64,000 nucleotides of DNA from Niastella populi (GCF_002078015.1 NZ_LWBP01000201.1:1-64000); one strand, 5' to 3'. Shown: positions 17,035-26,763, numbered from the stretch's first letter. Notes: a model not told the origin generated them from the letters alone. Numbers and translations: made by a program.

Positions 17035-18041
17035 TATTTTTTAATAGATGCTTTTATGTCGTCTACCGATTTGTTGGTAGCGTCGCCTTTGATGAACAGT
17101 TTCTGGAAAGCGGCCGCCGTAGCGAACTCAAGTATTTCCTGCGGCGCCTGCTTTTTATAAAAGCCATAGATCAATCCCGCCATGTAACAATCGCCACTGC
17201 CCACTTTATCGACTACCGTTTCGGTTGTATAAACCTGCGAAACATGCAATTGATCATTGGTGTATAAAGTGGTGTAGTATAAAATGCCTTTATGATCGAA
17301 GCGGAAGGTGTTGGCCACTGCTTTACAGCGCGGGTATTGTTTTATGATCTCCTTTGAAGTAACCAGGGCCTGTTCGAGATACATTTCTTTTGTATCGGTA
17401 GTAACCAGGCCGGCATGCACCGGTATCTGCAACATCTTTTCGGCTGCCCATACATTACCCATGATCACATCGCAGTAAGGCGCCAGGCGCATCATCACTT
17501 CGTGTACCGGAACACCGTACTGCCATAATTTGGCGCGGTAGTTAAGATCGATGGAAACAGTGATGCCTTTTTTGTTACATACCTGCATTACCTCTGCACA
17601 CACATCGGCGGCATCGGCATTGAGGGCCGGGCAAATAGCACTTACATGGAACCAGCTTACTCCTTCGAGTATGGTGTCCCAGTTGATGGTACCGGTTTGT
17701 AAACGGGCGAATGATGATTCAGCGCGATCGTAAATGACACCGGCATTCTTTACATCCAGGCCCTGCGGCAGATAATAAATGCCGATCCGCTGTCCGCCAA
17801 ACTGAATGGCAGAAGTATCGATATTCCATTGCTTCAGTTGATTCACCAACTGTTGCGATAAATAATTATCGGGTAAACCGGTACAGTATTTCACCGGTAT
17901 ATTCCAGAGGGCCAGCGCCCTGGCTACATTCAGTTCAGCACCGCCTACGTGTACGGGCATCGATGATTTAGCCAGCCATTCTCCATCTGTATCGGGCGAT
18001 AACCGAAGGAGTAACTCTCCAAAGCTTAGTACATTCCCCAT
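17034..18041 (-). CDS. kdgK: 2-keto-3-deoxygluconate kinase (PfkB family)
   Basis: A 335-residue sugar kinase. The N-terminal GELLLRLSP and the anion-hole motif VDKVGSGDCYMAGLIYG (near 285; Asp as base) are PfkB signatures. It phosphorylates KDG at O6, giving KDPG for the aldolase encoded next. Its start overlaps the uxaC stop by one base (TAATG). Confidence 0.92.
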   Translation of the reverse strand: MGNVLSFGELLLRLSPDTDGEWLAKSSMPVHVGGAELNVARALALWNIPVKYCTGLPDNYLSQQLVNQLKQWNIDTSAIQFGGQRIGIYYLPQGLDVKNAGVIYDRAESSFARLQTGTINWDTILEGVSWFHVSAICPALNADAADVCAEVMQVCNKKGITVSIDLNYRAKLWQYGVPVHEVMMRLAPYCDVIMGNVWAAEKMLQIPVHAGLVTTDTKEMYLEQALVTSKEIIKQYPRCKAVANTFRFDHKGILYYTTLYTNDQLHVSQVYTTETVVDKVGSGDCYMAGLIYGFYKKQAPQEILEFATAAAFQKLFIKGDATNKSVDDIKASIKK

Positions 18042-19441
18042 TACCAGTTGAAGTAGGTTTTAGCGTTGTTAAAACAAATATCCTGTATTACTTTACCTAC
18101 CCAGTCGATATCGGCAGGCAATTCGCCGTTTTCAATATCATCGCCGAACATGTTACACAACAAACGGCGGAAATATTCGTGGCGGGGGAATGAAAGGAAA
18201 CTTCTTGAATCGGTTAACATTCCTACGAACTTGCTCAGCAGTCCCATGTTCGAAAGGGCGTTGATCTGTTTGGTCATGCCGTCTTTCTGATCGAGGAACC
18301 ACCAGCCTGAACCGAACTGTACTTTTCCTGCCACGCTGCCATCCTGGAAGTTACCGATCATGGTAGCCATCAGTTCATTGTCGGCCGGGTTCAGGTTATA
18401 AAGAATAGTTTTAGCCAGTTGATTATCTGTATCGAGCCTGTTCAGGAATTTCGACAACTGACGGGCCTGTGAGAAATCGCCGATAGAATCCCAACCGGTA
18501 TCGGGGCCCAGTTGTTTCAGCATGCGGCTGTTGTTGTTACGCAACGCGCCAAGGTGGTATTGTTGTACCCAGCCTTTTTCCCAATCCCAGCGGGCAAATT
18601 CAACCAGCATGGCCGATTTGAATTTAAGGTTCTCTTCCAGCGTCAATTCTTTACCGCTTCTTACTTTGTCGAAAGCGTTTTTGATGGCTGTTTCGGTATA
18701 ATCTTCAGCATAGATCTGCTCAAGGCCATGATCGCTGACCGAACAACCCATGGTAGCAAAAAAATCGTGCTGCTTTTTCAATGCCTTCAGATAATCGGCA
18801 TAACTGCCTACAGAGGTATTGGAAGCTGCTTCCACCTTTCCTACATATGCTTTGAATGCAGCGGCATCATCTACGTTCATGGCCTTATCGGGGCGGAACG
18901 CAGGTAATACCTTTACTTCAAAACCGTCGGCTTTTATCTTTTTATGGAACCCGAGGTTATCGATGGGGTCATCGGTTGTACATACCACTTTTACATTCAT
19001 CTTCTGCAACAAACCGCGAACAGAGAATTCCTTTGTTTGCAGTTTCGCTGTAGCCTCTTCATAAACCTTTTTAGCGGTTTGGCCATCCAGGATGTCGTTC
19101 ACCCCAAAGTAGCGTTGCAGCTCGAGGTGCGTCCAGTGATATAACGGGTTACGTAAAGTGTAAGGAACGGTTTCAGCCCATTTCTCAAACTTTTCGTAAT
19201 CGCTTTTTTTACCGGTAATATAATCTTCATTTACACCTGCGGTACGCATGGCGCGCCATTTGTAATGATCGCCATACAACCATACCTGGGTAAGGTTTTC
19301 AAATTGGGTATCATTGGCTATCTGATCGGGAGGTAAATGGCAATGATAATCTATAATGGGCATTTGTTTGGCAAACTCGTGGTACAGTTTCTGCGCAGTG
19401 GGTGTTTGCAGTAAGAAATGCTCGTCAACAAACTTTTTCAT
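18041..19441 (-). CDS. uxaC: Uronate isomerase
   Basis: A 466-residue amidohydrolase-superfamily enzyme that converts D-galacturonate to D-tagaturonate (or glucuronate to fructuronate). The metal-site start IIDYHCHLPP (residue 30) and the later motifs VVCTTDDPIDNLGFH, LTDSRSFLSFPRHEYFRR are those of UxaC. Length matches E. coli UxaC (470). It is the first step of the cytoplasmic route; uxaA lies 153 bases upstream and kdgK is directly downstream with a one-base overlap. Confidence 0.96.
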   Translation of the reverse strand: MKKFVDEHFLLQTPTAQKLYHEFAKQMPIIDYHCHLPPDQIANDTQFENLTQVWLYGDHYKWRAMRTAGVNEDYITGKKSDYEKFEKWAETVPYTLRNPLYHWTHLELQRYFGVNDILDGQTAKKVYEEATAKLQTKEFSVRGLLQKMNVKVVCTTDDPIDNLGFHKKIKADGFEVKVLPAFRPDKAMNVDDAAAFKAYVGKVEAASNTSVGSYADYLKALKKQHDFFATMGCSVSDHGLEQIYAEDYTETAIKNAFDKVRSGKELTLEENLKFKSAMLVEFARWDWEKGWVQQYHLGALRNNNSRMLKQLGPDTGWDSIGDFSQARQLSKFLNRLDTDNQLAKTILYNLNPADNELMATMIGNFQDGSVAGKVQFGSGWWFLDQKDGMTKQINALSNMGLLSKFVGMLTDSRSFLSFPRHEYFRRLLCNMFGDDIENGELPADIDWVGKVIQDICFNNAKTYFNW

Positions 19442-19454
19442 GATGTGTGGTCAA

Positions 19455-19594
19455 AGGTGAATGGTGAATGATAATAGGTGAGTTGACTCGCTGCATTCAC
19501 CATTCGCCTGCTATTTTAAAAATAATAAAATCCTAAACCAGGGGCCTCAGAACTATGAACTATGAACTATGAACTGAGAACTATGAACTGAGAA
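19455..19594. repeat. Intercistronic repeats between uxaA and uxaC
   Basis: Two families lie side by side. Near uxaC is a hairpin with arms at 19455-19470 and 19494-19509 (AGGTGAATGGTGAATG type, one mismatch). Near uxaA is a tandem run of GAACTATGAACT words (about 19555-19597), whose first base triplet on the minus strand is the uxaA stop codon itself. Confidence 0.75.
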
Positions 19595-21250
19595 CTAGAG
19601 TGAAACTCCCCGCTTCCAGGGAATGAAATCATCCTGCCCATGCCGAACGGCGCTTATCTCCAGTTCACCGCTGGCCACTTTGATCACATAGTCCAGAATG
19701 CGCTCACCAGCCTGCTCAATGGTTTCCTCCCCTTCGATGATGGTGCCGGTGTTGATATCGATGATATCACGCATTTTGTTATATAAAGCGGTATTGCTCG
19801 ATAATTTAATTACGGGTGCAATGGGGTTACCGGTGGGTGTTCCCAAACCGGTAGTGAACAACACTACATTGGCGCCGCCGGCCACTTCGGCTGTGGTCGA
19901 TTCCACATCATTTCCGGGTGTGCACAACAGCGTTAAACCGGGTTTGGTTACTTTTTCGGGATAGTCGAGCACATCGGCTACCGGTGAAGTACCGCCTTTT
20001 TTGGCGGCGCCGGCCGATTTAATAGCGTCGGTGATCAAACCGTCTTTGATATTACCCGGCGAAGGGTTCATATCGAAACCGCTGCCTACGGCTACGGCTC
20101 TTGCATTATAGGTCTTCATCAGGTGCGAGAAGCGTTTGGCCACATCTACCTGTATGCAACGGTCGCTCAGTTCCTGCTCAACACCGCACAGTTCGGGGAA
20201 TTCAGAAAGAATTACCGAACCGCCAAGGCCTACCAGCAGATCGGAGGTATAACCGATAGCGGGGTTGGCTGAAATACCGGAGAAGCCATCGCTGCCACCG
20301 CATTCGAGGCCAATGCACAGTTTGCTCAGCGGTGCAGGCTCGCGTTTGGTTTGGTTGGCAAGGATCAAACCGGCAAAAGTATGTTTTATGGCAGCAGCCA
20401 GCAGATCAGATTCAAGCCCGATCTTTTGTTGCTCCAGGATGTACAATGGTTTTGCGAAACTTGCGTCGCGTTTTTTGATCTCCTCTTCGAGAATAGATAC
20501 CTGCGCATTCTGGCAACCAAGGCTCAGCACGGTAGCGCCGGCGCAGTTGGGGTGCGTAATGTAACCAGCCAGCAGTCCGCATAATGCCTGCGCATCCTGG
20601 CGGGTGCCGCCGCAACCACCTTCGTGGTTGAGGAATTTAATACCATCTACGTTGGGGAATAACCGATTTGACTGTTCTTCCGAGGCTTCGGCGCGAATAT
20701 CTGCATTCAGAATGTCTTCCACGCTTTTACCGGTCTTGTATAATTCTATCAGTTGCTGTGCCTGGTATTTGTATTTTTTGTTACGGCCGTAACCGAGGTC
20801 GCGCACCAGCGATTCCTGCAGCACATCGAGGTTGCGGTTCTCGCAGAATACCATGGGAATCACCAGCCAGTAGTTGGCGGTTCCCACCTCGCCATTGGGG
20901 CGATGATAGCCCATAAAGGTGCGGCCGGCGAACTTTGAAACGTCAGGCTTTTTCCAGTTGGTATTGCGCCTGGCGCTGATCTCGAAATCGTTGGCTGCGT
21001 GTTTTACATTGGCTGTAGAAATAAGGCCGCCTTTTTTAATGGGCGATTGCGCCTTTCCTACCAGCACGCCATACATAATGATGGAGTCGCCTGCGTTCAG
21101 ATCGGTAGCTACGAATTTGTGCTTGGCAGTGATATCCTCAAGCAATGTATACTCCTGCCCGTTCAGTGATACCGTTTCACCTTTTGATAAGTTGGTAAGT
21201 GCTACTACCACATTATCATCTTCATGAACTTTTAAGACCTTTTTCTTCAT
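19595..21250 (-). CDS. uxaA: Altronate dehydratase
   Basis: A 551-residue enzyme that dehydrates D-altronate to KDG. Residues 1-85 form the SAF-like N-terminal domain; the rest is the large UxaA catalytic domain, with RPNGEVGTANYWLVIP, GCGGTRQDA, ECGGSDGFSGI and LLCTPGNDVESTT. Length is somewhat above E. coli UxaA (495). Its start overlaps the uxaB stop by one base (TAATG). The stop codon falls inside an AGTTCTCAGTTCATAG-type repeat. Confidence 0.95.
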   Translation of the reverse strand: MKKKVLKVHEDDNVVVALTNLSKGETVSLNGQEYTLLEDITAKHKFVATDLNAGDSIIMYGVLVGKAQSPIKKGGLISTANVKHAANDFEISARRNTNWKKPDVSKFAGRTFMGYHRPNGEVGTANYWLVIPMVFCENRNLDVLQESLVRDLGYGRNKKYKYQAQQLIELYKTGKSVEDILNADIRAEASEEQSNRLFPNVDGIKFLNHEGGCGGTRQDAQALCGLLAGYITHPNCAGATVLSLGCQNAQVSILEEEIKKRDASFAKPLYILEQQKIGLESDLLAAAIKHTFAGLILANQTKREPAPLSKLCIGLECGGSDGFSGISANPAIGYTSDLLVGLGGSVILSEFPELCGVEQELSDRCIQVDVAKRFSHLMKTYNARAVAVGSGFDMNPSPGNIKDGLITDAIKSAGAAKKGGTSPVADVLDYPEKVTKPGLTLLCTPGNDVESTTAEVAGGANVVLFTTGLGTPTGNPIAPVIKLSSNTALYNKMRDIIDINTGTIIEGEETIEQAGERILDYVIKVASGELEISAVRHGQDDFIPWKRGVSL

Positions 21251-22764
21251 TACGCCAATACTTTTTTGGTCTGATGTGTTTGAATTGTTTTAGCTACGCC
21301 GGCTTCCAGCAATGAGGCCATATTGTCTTTCACCGCCTGTGCAAAGCCGGGAATTGCGCTCAGATCGGCGCCCCACAGGGCAGTGTCGGCCAGAACTTCA
21401 TCGGCCAGTTGAGCCGGTGTCGATTTGCTCCATTTTTCAAAGAAATAGGCCGCAAAGTCATCCTGGATATGGTATTCCTTACCCTGCCATTCGCCGTAAA
21501 ATTTATCCTGTTTTTTAGTTACGGGCTTCAAAAATAACAGATAAGCGGCAAATCCCAGAGCAATATTCTCCGGCACTGCATTTATCCGTTCTGCATATTT
21601 AAGGATCACGGGCACATTACGCATTTTCATTTTTGAAGTATACTGCATGGTAATGTTTATCCAGTGGTGCTCGATATTCGGGTTGGCGAAGCGGTCCAGT
21701 ACCTTATTTCCAAATGTTTGGGATACGCCCTGCTCTACATCGTAGGGAATGCCTGTAGCTATTTCATTTAACATCAGCCGGCTGATAAATGTTTGCATAC
21801 CTGAATCGTCCATAGCCTGCTTCACGGTTCCGAAACCGCCCAGGTAGGCCAGTCCGCACGACAAGGTATGCGTACCATTCAGCATACGTAATTTCAGCTC
21901 TCTGAACAGGTTGATATCGGGTGCAATTACCACGCCTTCATCAACCGGGGCGAAAGTAAGCACCGATTTTATATGTTCGCCGCCCTCGATGGCCCAGAGG
22001 CGGTAAACCTCCGACATGGTGAGCAGCTCATCTTTATAACCAAATTTTTTCTCCAGCCCTTCGCGGAAGGCGCTGTCGGGTTTGCCGGGAACGATACGGT
22101 CGACCAGGGAACTGCAGAAATAGTTACAGTTCTCGAGCCACTGAATGAACGTATCGTCGAGGCCGTTCAGGTGGGCCAGTTCCAGTACGATCGATTCCAG
22201 TTTTTTACCATTATCGGGGATCAGTTCGGTGGGCACGATCACCATACCGCTCTGGCGGCTGCCGTCGAAAGCCTTGTAGCGCTCGAGCAGGAAGGCCAGC
22301 AGTTTGCCGGGAAACGAAACGGGCGGCAGGCGATGGATATCGTCCTGTACCAGCTGAATACCTACCTCGGTAGTATTTGAAATGATGATCTGCATGTTCG
22401 GATTGTGCGCACATTGCAGTATTTCGCTCCACTCATCCTTTGCGCTCAGCACGCGGCTGATAGAGGAGTTGATGATGTTCTCTTCCACTGTTTTGCCGTT
22501 ATCCAAACCACGCACGCATTGCGTGTACAATCCATCCTGTTTATCGAATGCGGAAGAATCGCTGTCGGTTGATTTTACAACTACCACCCGGCCATTGAAA
22601 ACGCCCTGGCGGTTGGCTTTATCAATAAAATAATCAGGTAACCCGCGCAACAATACGCCAGTGCCGAACTGTAATACTTTTTCAGGAAGATCAAATATTG
22701 ATTCAGCAGGCGTTACTACGTCCTGCGCACTGATATTTTTCAGGTTATACCTCGAAAGGATCAT
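21250..22764 (-). CDS. uxaB: Tagaturonate reductase
   Basis: A 504-residue NAD-dependent enzyme of the mannitol dehydrogenase family that reduces D-tagaturonate to D-altronate. The N-terminal VLQFGTGVLLRGLPDYFIDK is the nucleotide-binding signature of UxaB; KLRMLNGTHTL.CGLAYL is the long-chain mannitol dehydrogenase motif with the catalytic lysine region. Length is normal (E. coli UxaB 483). It is the first gene of the uronate catabolic set and has a 178-base leader that shares a 15-base motif with the GH28 promoter. Confidence 0.94.
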   Translation of the reverse strand: MILSRYNLKNISAQDVVTPAESIFDLPEKVLQFGTGVLLRGLPDYFIDKANRQGVFNGRVVVVKSTDSDSSAFDKQDGLYTQCVRGLDNGKTVEENIINSSISRVLSAKDEWSEILQCAHNPNMQIIISNTTEVGIQLVQDDIHRLPPVSFPGKLLAFLLERYKAFDGSRQSGMVIVPTELIPDNGKKLESIVLELAHLNGLDDTFIQWLENCNYFCSSLVDRIVPGKPDSAFREGLEKKFGYKDELLTMSEVYRLWAIEGGEHIKSVLTFAPVDEGVVIAPDINLFRELKLRMLNGTHTLSCGLAYLGGFGTVKQAMDDSGMQTFISRLMLNEIATGIPYDVEQGVSQTFGNKVLDRFANPNIEHHWINITMQYTSKMKMRNVPVILKYAERINAVPENIALGFAAYLLFLKPVTKKQDKFYGEWQGKEYHIQDDFAAYFFEKWSKSTPAQLADEVLADTALWGADLSAIPGFAQAVKDNMASLLEAGVAKTIQTHQTKKVLA

Positions 22765-22942
22765 ACACTACGCGTTTAAAATTTAAAAATCTCTTTATTT
22801 AATGATCGGTGATCGTTTTATTGAACAGCCTTACAGTTCAACTTTGCAATATCTATCGTTCCGGGCTAATACCTGTCCTGCACTTACCTTGCCCCTGCTG
22901 TTTTTACCGCTTGCATCGTAGTGATGACCAGCGGCTAATATA
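22765..22942. other. Gap between GH88 gene and uxaB
   Basis: It contains the ATTTAATGATCGGTG motif (22798-22812) and, from about 22831 to 22942 in one minus-strand frame, a stretch whose codons look gene-like (coding GHHYDASGKNSRGKVSAGQV). I do not recognise a parent family, so it may be a gene relic or chance. Confidence 0.35.
22798..22812. promoter_or_regulatory. Shared 15-bp motif upstream of uxaB
   Basis: ATTTAATGATCGGTG is identical to 26749-26763 upstream of the GH28 gene. Here it lies 34-48 bases upstream of the uxaB start codon and is followed by GATCGTTTTATTG. It is a candidate operator of a uronate-responsive regulator. Confidence 0.45.
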
Positions 22943-24880
22943 TTACTTCTTCGATGTCTGCAGCAGCAGCCATTTGGCCAGTTCGTAAGCTGCTTTGGCA
23001 TTTTCATACTCAGCGGGGATCTTCCGGCCATCGGTGTACTCATTGTACAGCCAGGGATCGCCAACCGCAAACACGGTTCCTTTGCCATATTTTGCCACTG
23101 CCATTATGATATCGTTCTCCACTTTTACCAGCGGTTTGGCGGGTGCTTTTGCCTCAATTATGCTGATCTCTTTCAGATAGGCTTTTTTGGTTTGTTTGAA
23201 CACCTCATTGCCGGCAGGAATGGGCACGGCGCCGGTTTCGTACTGGTTGCCTTTTACAAAGTTGCGGCCCCGGTTACTGAAGTTGATGCCAAAGGTATTG
23301 GCCAGTTTATTGAAATGCAACAGGTCGCAGTTTAAGCTGTCGTTGGCCATCAATACCAGCACACCGCCTTTCTTAACCCAGCCGGCAATAGCTTTTACAT
23401 GGGCTTCCTGCACATAATTCGGGTTCCTGTTATCTTTTAACCCATCGGGGTCAACAACGATATATACATCGCTTTTTGCCAGGTTGGCTGCCGTGGGCGC
23501 CTCTTCCAGCGTACTGAGCTTTGCGCCGTAACTGCTGAAAATATCACCGAGGTAGCTGAACCCGTTATAGCTCATTTCGTTCCAGGTATAATGCGTGGGG
23601 TATTTGAACCCGTTCAGTTCTTTTTTGTCTTCGTGGTTGAAATAGTAATCAACCGTTACGGTTTTGCCTTTACCGGGAAATACCGAAGGATAATTTTCCA
23701 TTTCAGCACCGGCCAGCAGGTAGGCGCCAACGCCTTTCCAGTCGTTGACGATCACCGGTTCGCTCATATAATAGGCAAAGCTCCCGTCGCGGTACGGTTT
23801 GCCGCCCAAACCTGAAACCTTTACGGTGCCTTTCAGTTGTACCTGGCCATCTGCATTTTTATCGACAAACCTTTTCAGAATGCCGGCATAACCTTTCTGC
23901 GCATTGGTCCAGTACGTGGCAGGCAAATACCCTTTGCGAACGCCTTTTGCCATGGTATATACCAGCATGGCGGATGCCGATGCCTCGAAGTAGTTCTTAG
24001 GTTCGTTCGGCATATCGATCACATCGTACCACAAACCGGTTTTGGCGTCCTGTACTTTGGTAATGGCTTTTGTGAAGCGGTTCAGGATGCCGATGATGGT
24101 ATCGCGGCCGGGGTGACTGGCAGGAAAATAATCCAGCGCATCAACCATAGCCATTCCGTACCAGCCTAATGCCCGGGCCCAGATGTGGGGCGACAGGCCG
24201 GTTTCCTTATTGGCCCATTTTTGTTCTTTCGATTCATCCCAGCCATGGTACAGTAACCCTGTTTTGGGATCGCGGGCATGCCGCTCTATGGCTGCAAACT
24301 GGCGGGTGATATCATTGAAAACAGTATCTTCTCCAAACAGCATGGCATATTCGGCATAGAATGGCTGTCCCATGTACAACCCATCGAGCCATACCTGCCA
24401 GGGGTACACTTTTTTATGCCAGAAGCTGCCTTCGTTGGTTCGGGGGTGTGTTTGCAACTGGGCGCGCAAATGCTCCGCCGCTCTTTTATATTTTGCTTTT
24501 TCGGTTACCCGGTATAAAAGCAATAACTGTTTACCGTTATTTACGTGGTCGATATTATATTCATGGGGTTCATATCCTCTTATGTTGCCATCTTCGTCGA
24601 CCCATGCATCGATGCTTTTTTGAATGTAATTGAAATAGGCGGGGTTGCCGGTGGCTTTCCACAACGATTCCATCCCTTTTAAAACAACGCCCATGTCGTA
24701 GCTCCATTTACCAGGTTTTTTGGCGGCAGAATCGTTCCACCAGCTCATAACCGAAGCAGCCATACCCTGCGACCAGTTCTCTTTACCTGGCACTATGCCC
24801 GATACTGCTGTACCCTGCTGGGCGAAGGCGTTTATTGAAACTGCACTGCTAATGACAAACAATACGTGTGAGATCTTCAT
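22943..24880 (-). CDS. GH88/GH105 unsaturated uronyl hydrolase with C-terminal domain
   Basis: A 645-residue exported enzyme with a signal peptide ending AFAQQ. Residues about 25-390 are an (alpha/alpha)6 barrel of the YteR/GH105-GH88 type; DGLYMGQPFYAEYA (near 172) contains the likely catalytic Asp. It would remove the unsaturated uronic acid left by lyases at the non-reducing end of pectin oligomers. Residues about 410-645 form a second domain (DVYIVVDPDG, GGVLVLMANDS, GKGTVFAVGDPWLYNEY), similar to DUF4350-type glutamine-amidotransferase-like folds often joined to GH105. It is preceded by GH28 and followed by uxaB. Confidence 0.9.
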   Translation of the reverse strand: MKISHVLFVISSAVSINAFAQQGTAVSGIVPGKENWSQGMAASVMSWWNDSAAKKPGKWSYDMGVVLKGMESLWKATGNPAYFNYIQKSIDAWVDEDGNIRGYEPHEYNIDHVNNGKQLLLLYRVTEKAKYKRAAEHLRAQLQTHPRTNEGSFWHKKVYPWQVWLDGLYMGQPFYAEYAMLFGEDTVFNDITRQFAAIERHARDPKTGLLYHGWDESKEQKWANKETGLSPHIWARALGWYGMAMVDALDYFPASHPGRDTIIGILNRFTKAITKVQDAKTGLWYDVIDMPNEPKNYFEASASAMLVYTMAKGVRKGYLPATYWTNAQKGYAGILKRFVDKNADGQVQLKGTVKVSGLGGKPYRDGSFAYYMSEPVIVNDWKGVGAYLLAGAEMENYPSVFPGKGKTVTVDYYFNHEDKKELNGFKYPTHYTWNEMSYNGFSYLGDIFSSYGAKLSTLEEAPTAANLAKSDVYIVVDPDGLKDNRNPNYVQEAHVKAIAGWVKKGGVLVLMANDSLNCDLLHFNKLANTFGINFSNRGRNFVKGNQYETGAVPIPAGNEVFKQTKKAYLKEISIIEAKAPAKPLVKVENDIIMAVAKYGKGTVFAVGDPWLYNEYTDGRKIPAEYENAKAAYELAKWLLLQTSKK

Positions 24881-24940
24881 GGTTATTTTTTTGAACAGGT
24901 TTCAGGTTTGCAAGTTACAGGTTTCAGGGGATGCGCAGGA

Positions 24941-24986
24941 GGTGTGCCACGGTTCGTTTGCGTCGCCTGGGTAACCGTGGCACACC
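24941..24986. repeat. Perfect 14-bp hairpin between GH28 and GH88 genes
   Basis: Arms GGTGTGCCACGGTT (24941-24954) and AACCGTGGCACACC (24973-24986), loop 18 bases, 50 bases after the GH28 stop. It is flanked on both sides by GGTTTCAGGTTTGCAAG-type words. It belongs to the same hairpin family as 4769, 16328, 34667 and 37507. Confidence 0.8.
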
Positions 24987-25035
24987 TTTAAACCTAAAAC
25001 CTGTAACAGTTTTATACTTAACTAATGCTTGTTAT

Positions 25036-26682
25036 TTATTTTATTGTCACATTTTGTTCAGAAGCCCCAAACTCATACAGGATCTTTTCTTTGGCTTTTG
25101 AAGCATCGGTATTTTGAATATTGATGCTTTTTGTTCTTTCACCGGCCACTCTGAACAATAATTCCGAATCCTTTTTATAATTCAGCTTATCGAAAGTAAG
25201 GCGGTCGCTGTTGATGATATCTACAACGGGATTGGTGTGGTTGCTCAGTATCGTTATGTTCTTAAAGGTAATGCCCGATGCTTCCTGGCAATCGATGCCT
25301 TTTTCGGCCTGCAGCACCATGTTCTCGAGGTGAATATCCTTTACATGCATTTCGGGTAAACCGCGAATGAAAATGCCTTTGGCCGCACCGTTACAAACCA
25401 CATTCTTTATCACAAAATTCCTGAACTGGGGAGTGGCTTCGGTCACCGGCAGGGTCTCTACTTTTGGCAGTTCTCTTTTTTCACCGGCGAGCGCAACCGG
25501 GTCAACCGACATATAATACATATCGAACAGGATCGCTTCGCCGGGGATATCGATCATTTGAATATTGTTGATATTGATATTCTCTACAATACCGCCGCGG
25601 CCGCGGGTTGTTTTAAAACGCAAACCGATATCGGTACCAATGAACGTGCAGTTGCTGATCCACATATTGCGGGCGCCGCCGCTCATTTCGCTGCCGATCA
25701 CAAAACCGCCATGCGCGTGACGCACTTCGCAATCACGGATGATCACATTCTCGGTAGGCATGGCCCTTTCTCTTCCCCAACGGTCGCGACCGCTCTTCAT
25801 ACACAAACCATCATCGCCTACATCAAACTTCGAGTTCTCTATCAGCACATTCTTACAGCTTTCCACATCAATACCATCGCCGTTCTGTGCAAACCAGGGA
25901 TTCAGTACCGTAACGTTCCTTACGGTGAGGTGCTCGCTCATCAACGGGTGCAAACACCAGGCTGCCGAGTTCTGAAAGGTTACCCCTTCGAGCAGGATCT
26001 TTTTGCATTTTGTGATCACCACCAGGTTGGGACGCAGAAAATCTTTAATGCTATTATAATATTCCGGTGTTCTGTCGGGGGTGATCTCACCGGGATTCTT
26101 CATTTTAGTGGGCTTCAGCCATTGTTCGGAGGGATACCACGATTTGCCGTCTTCGCTGACAATACCGCCGGAGGCGATCCATTTTTTCCACTGGCTTTCG
26201 GTAAGTTTTTCTTTTCTTACCTGGCGCCAGGCCTCGCCGCCGCCATCGATTACGCCATAGCCGGTGATACCGATATTGGTGGCATTGGTAGCCGAAATGG
26301 GCGACTCGTTACGCATTTGCGGTAATCCTTCCCAATTACCTGCTACCAGTTTATATTCACTGAAATCTTTTGTGAATTGTAATAACGCGCCCTTTTTCAG
26401 GTGCAGGTTCACATTGCTTTTCAGCACCAGCGGGCCGGTAAGCCATAAGCCGGCAGGAACAACCACTACCCCGCCCCCTTTCTTATTACAGGCATCGATA
26501 GCAGAATTGATGGCCTTCGTGTTCAACGTCTGGCCATCAGCAATGGCTCCAAACTTTGTAATGTAAACTGAATCTTTTCTAAAACTGGTTTGCTGTATCA
26601 CCGGCAACCTGCCTTGTGCCCATATACCAGAAGAACATGCCATTAAACCAATTACTGCTGCTGCTTTAAACCAATTGTTCAT
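25036..26682 (-). CDS. GH28 polygalacturonase
   Basis: A 548-residue exported hydrolase with a signal peptide ending GIWAQG. It is a right-handed beta-helix with all GH28 motifs: NGDGIDVESC (Asp), GDDGLCMKSGRD (two catalytic Asp), HGGFVIGSE (Gly-His-Gly) and LRFKTTRGRGG (RxK). It cleaves alpha-1,4-galacturonan, probably in exo mode on oligomers in the periplasm. It follows SusD and precedes GH88/105. The leader is long (619 bases to the SusD stop) and holds two candidate operators. Confidence 0.95.
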   Translation of the reverse strand: MNNWFKAAAVIGLMACSSGIWAQGRLPVIQQTSFRKDSVYITKFGAIADGQTLNTKAINSAIDACNKKGGGVVVVPAGLWLTGPLVLKSNVNLHLKKGALLQFTKDFSEYKLVAGNWEGLPQMRNESPISATNATNIGITGYGVIDGGGEAWRQVRKEKLTESQWKKWIASGGIVSEDGKSWYPSEQWLKPTKMKNPGEITPDRTPEYYNSIKDFLRPNLVVITKCKKILLEGVTFQNSAAWCLHPLMSEHLTVRNVTVLNPWFAQNGDGIDVESCKNVLIENSKFDVGDDGLCMKSGRDRWGRERAMPTENVIIRDCEVRHAHGGFVIGSEMSGGARNMWISNCTFIGTDIGLRFKTTRGRGGIVENININNIQMIDIPGEAILFDMYYMSVDPVALAGEKRELPKVETLPVTEATPQFRNFVIKNVVCNGAAKGIFIRGLPEMHVKDIHLENMVLQAEKGIDCQEASGITFKNITILSNHTNPVVDIINSDRLTFDKLNYKKDSELLFRVAGERTKSINIQNTDASKAKEKILYEFGASEQNVTIK

Positions 26683-26748
26683 TACACGTTGTTTTCTTCA
26701 ATAATTTTTAAAATGCAAAGGTATGAGCCCCGGGGAACCAAACCGATG

Positions 26749-26763
26749 ATTTAATGATCGGTG
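26749..26763. promoter_or_regulatory. Shared 15-bp motif upstream of GH28 gene
   Basis: ATTTAATGATCGGTG is identical to 22798-22812 near uxaB. Here it is the right part of a 21-base inverted repeat with arms ACCGAT (26742-26747) and ATCGGT (26757-26762). It lies about 70 bases before the GH28 start codon. Confidence 0.5.
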
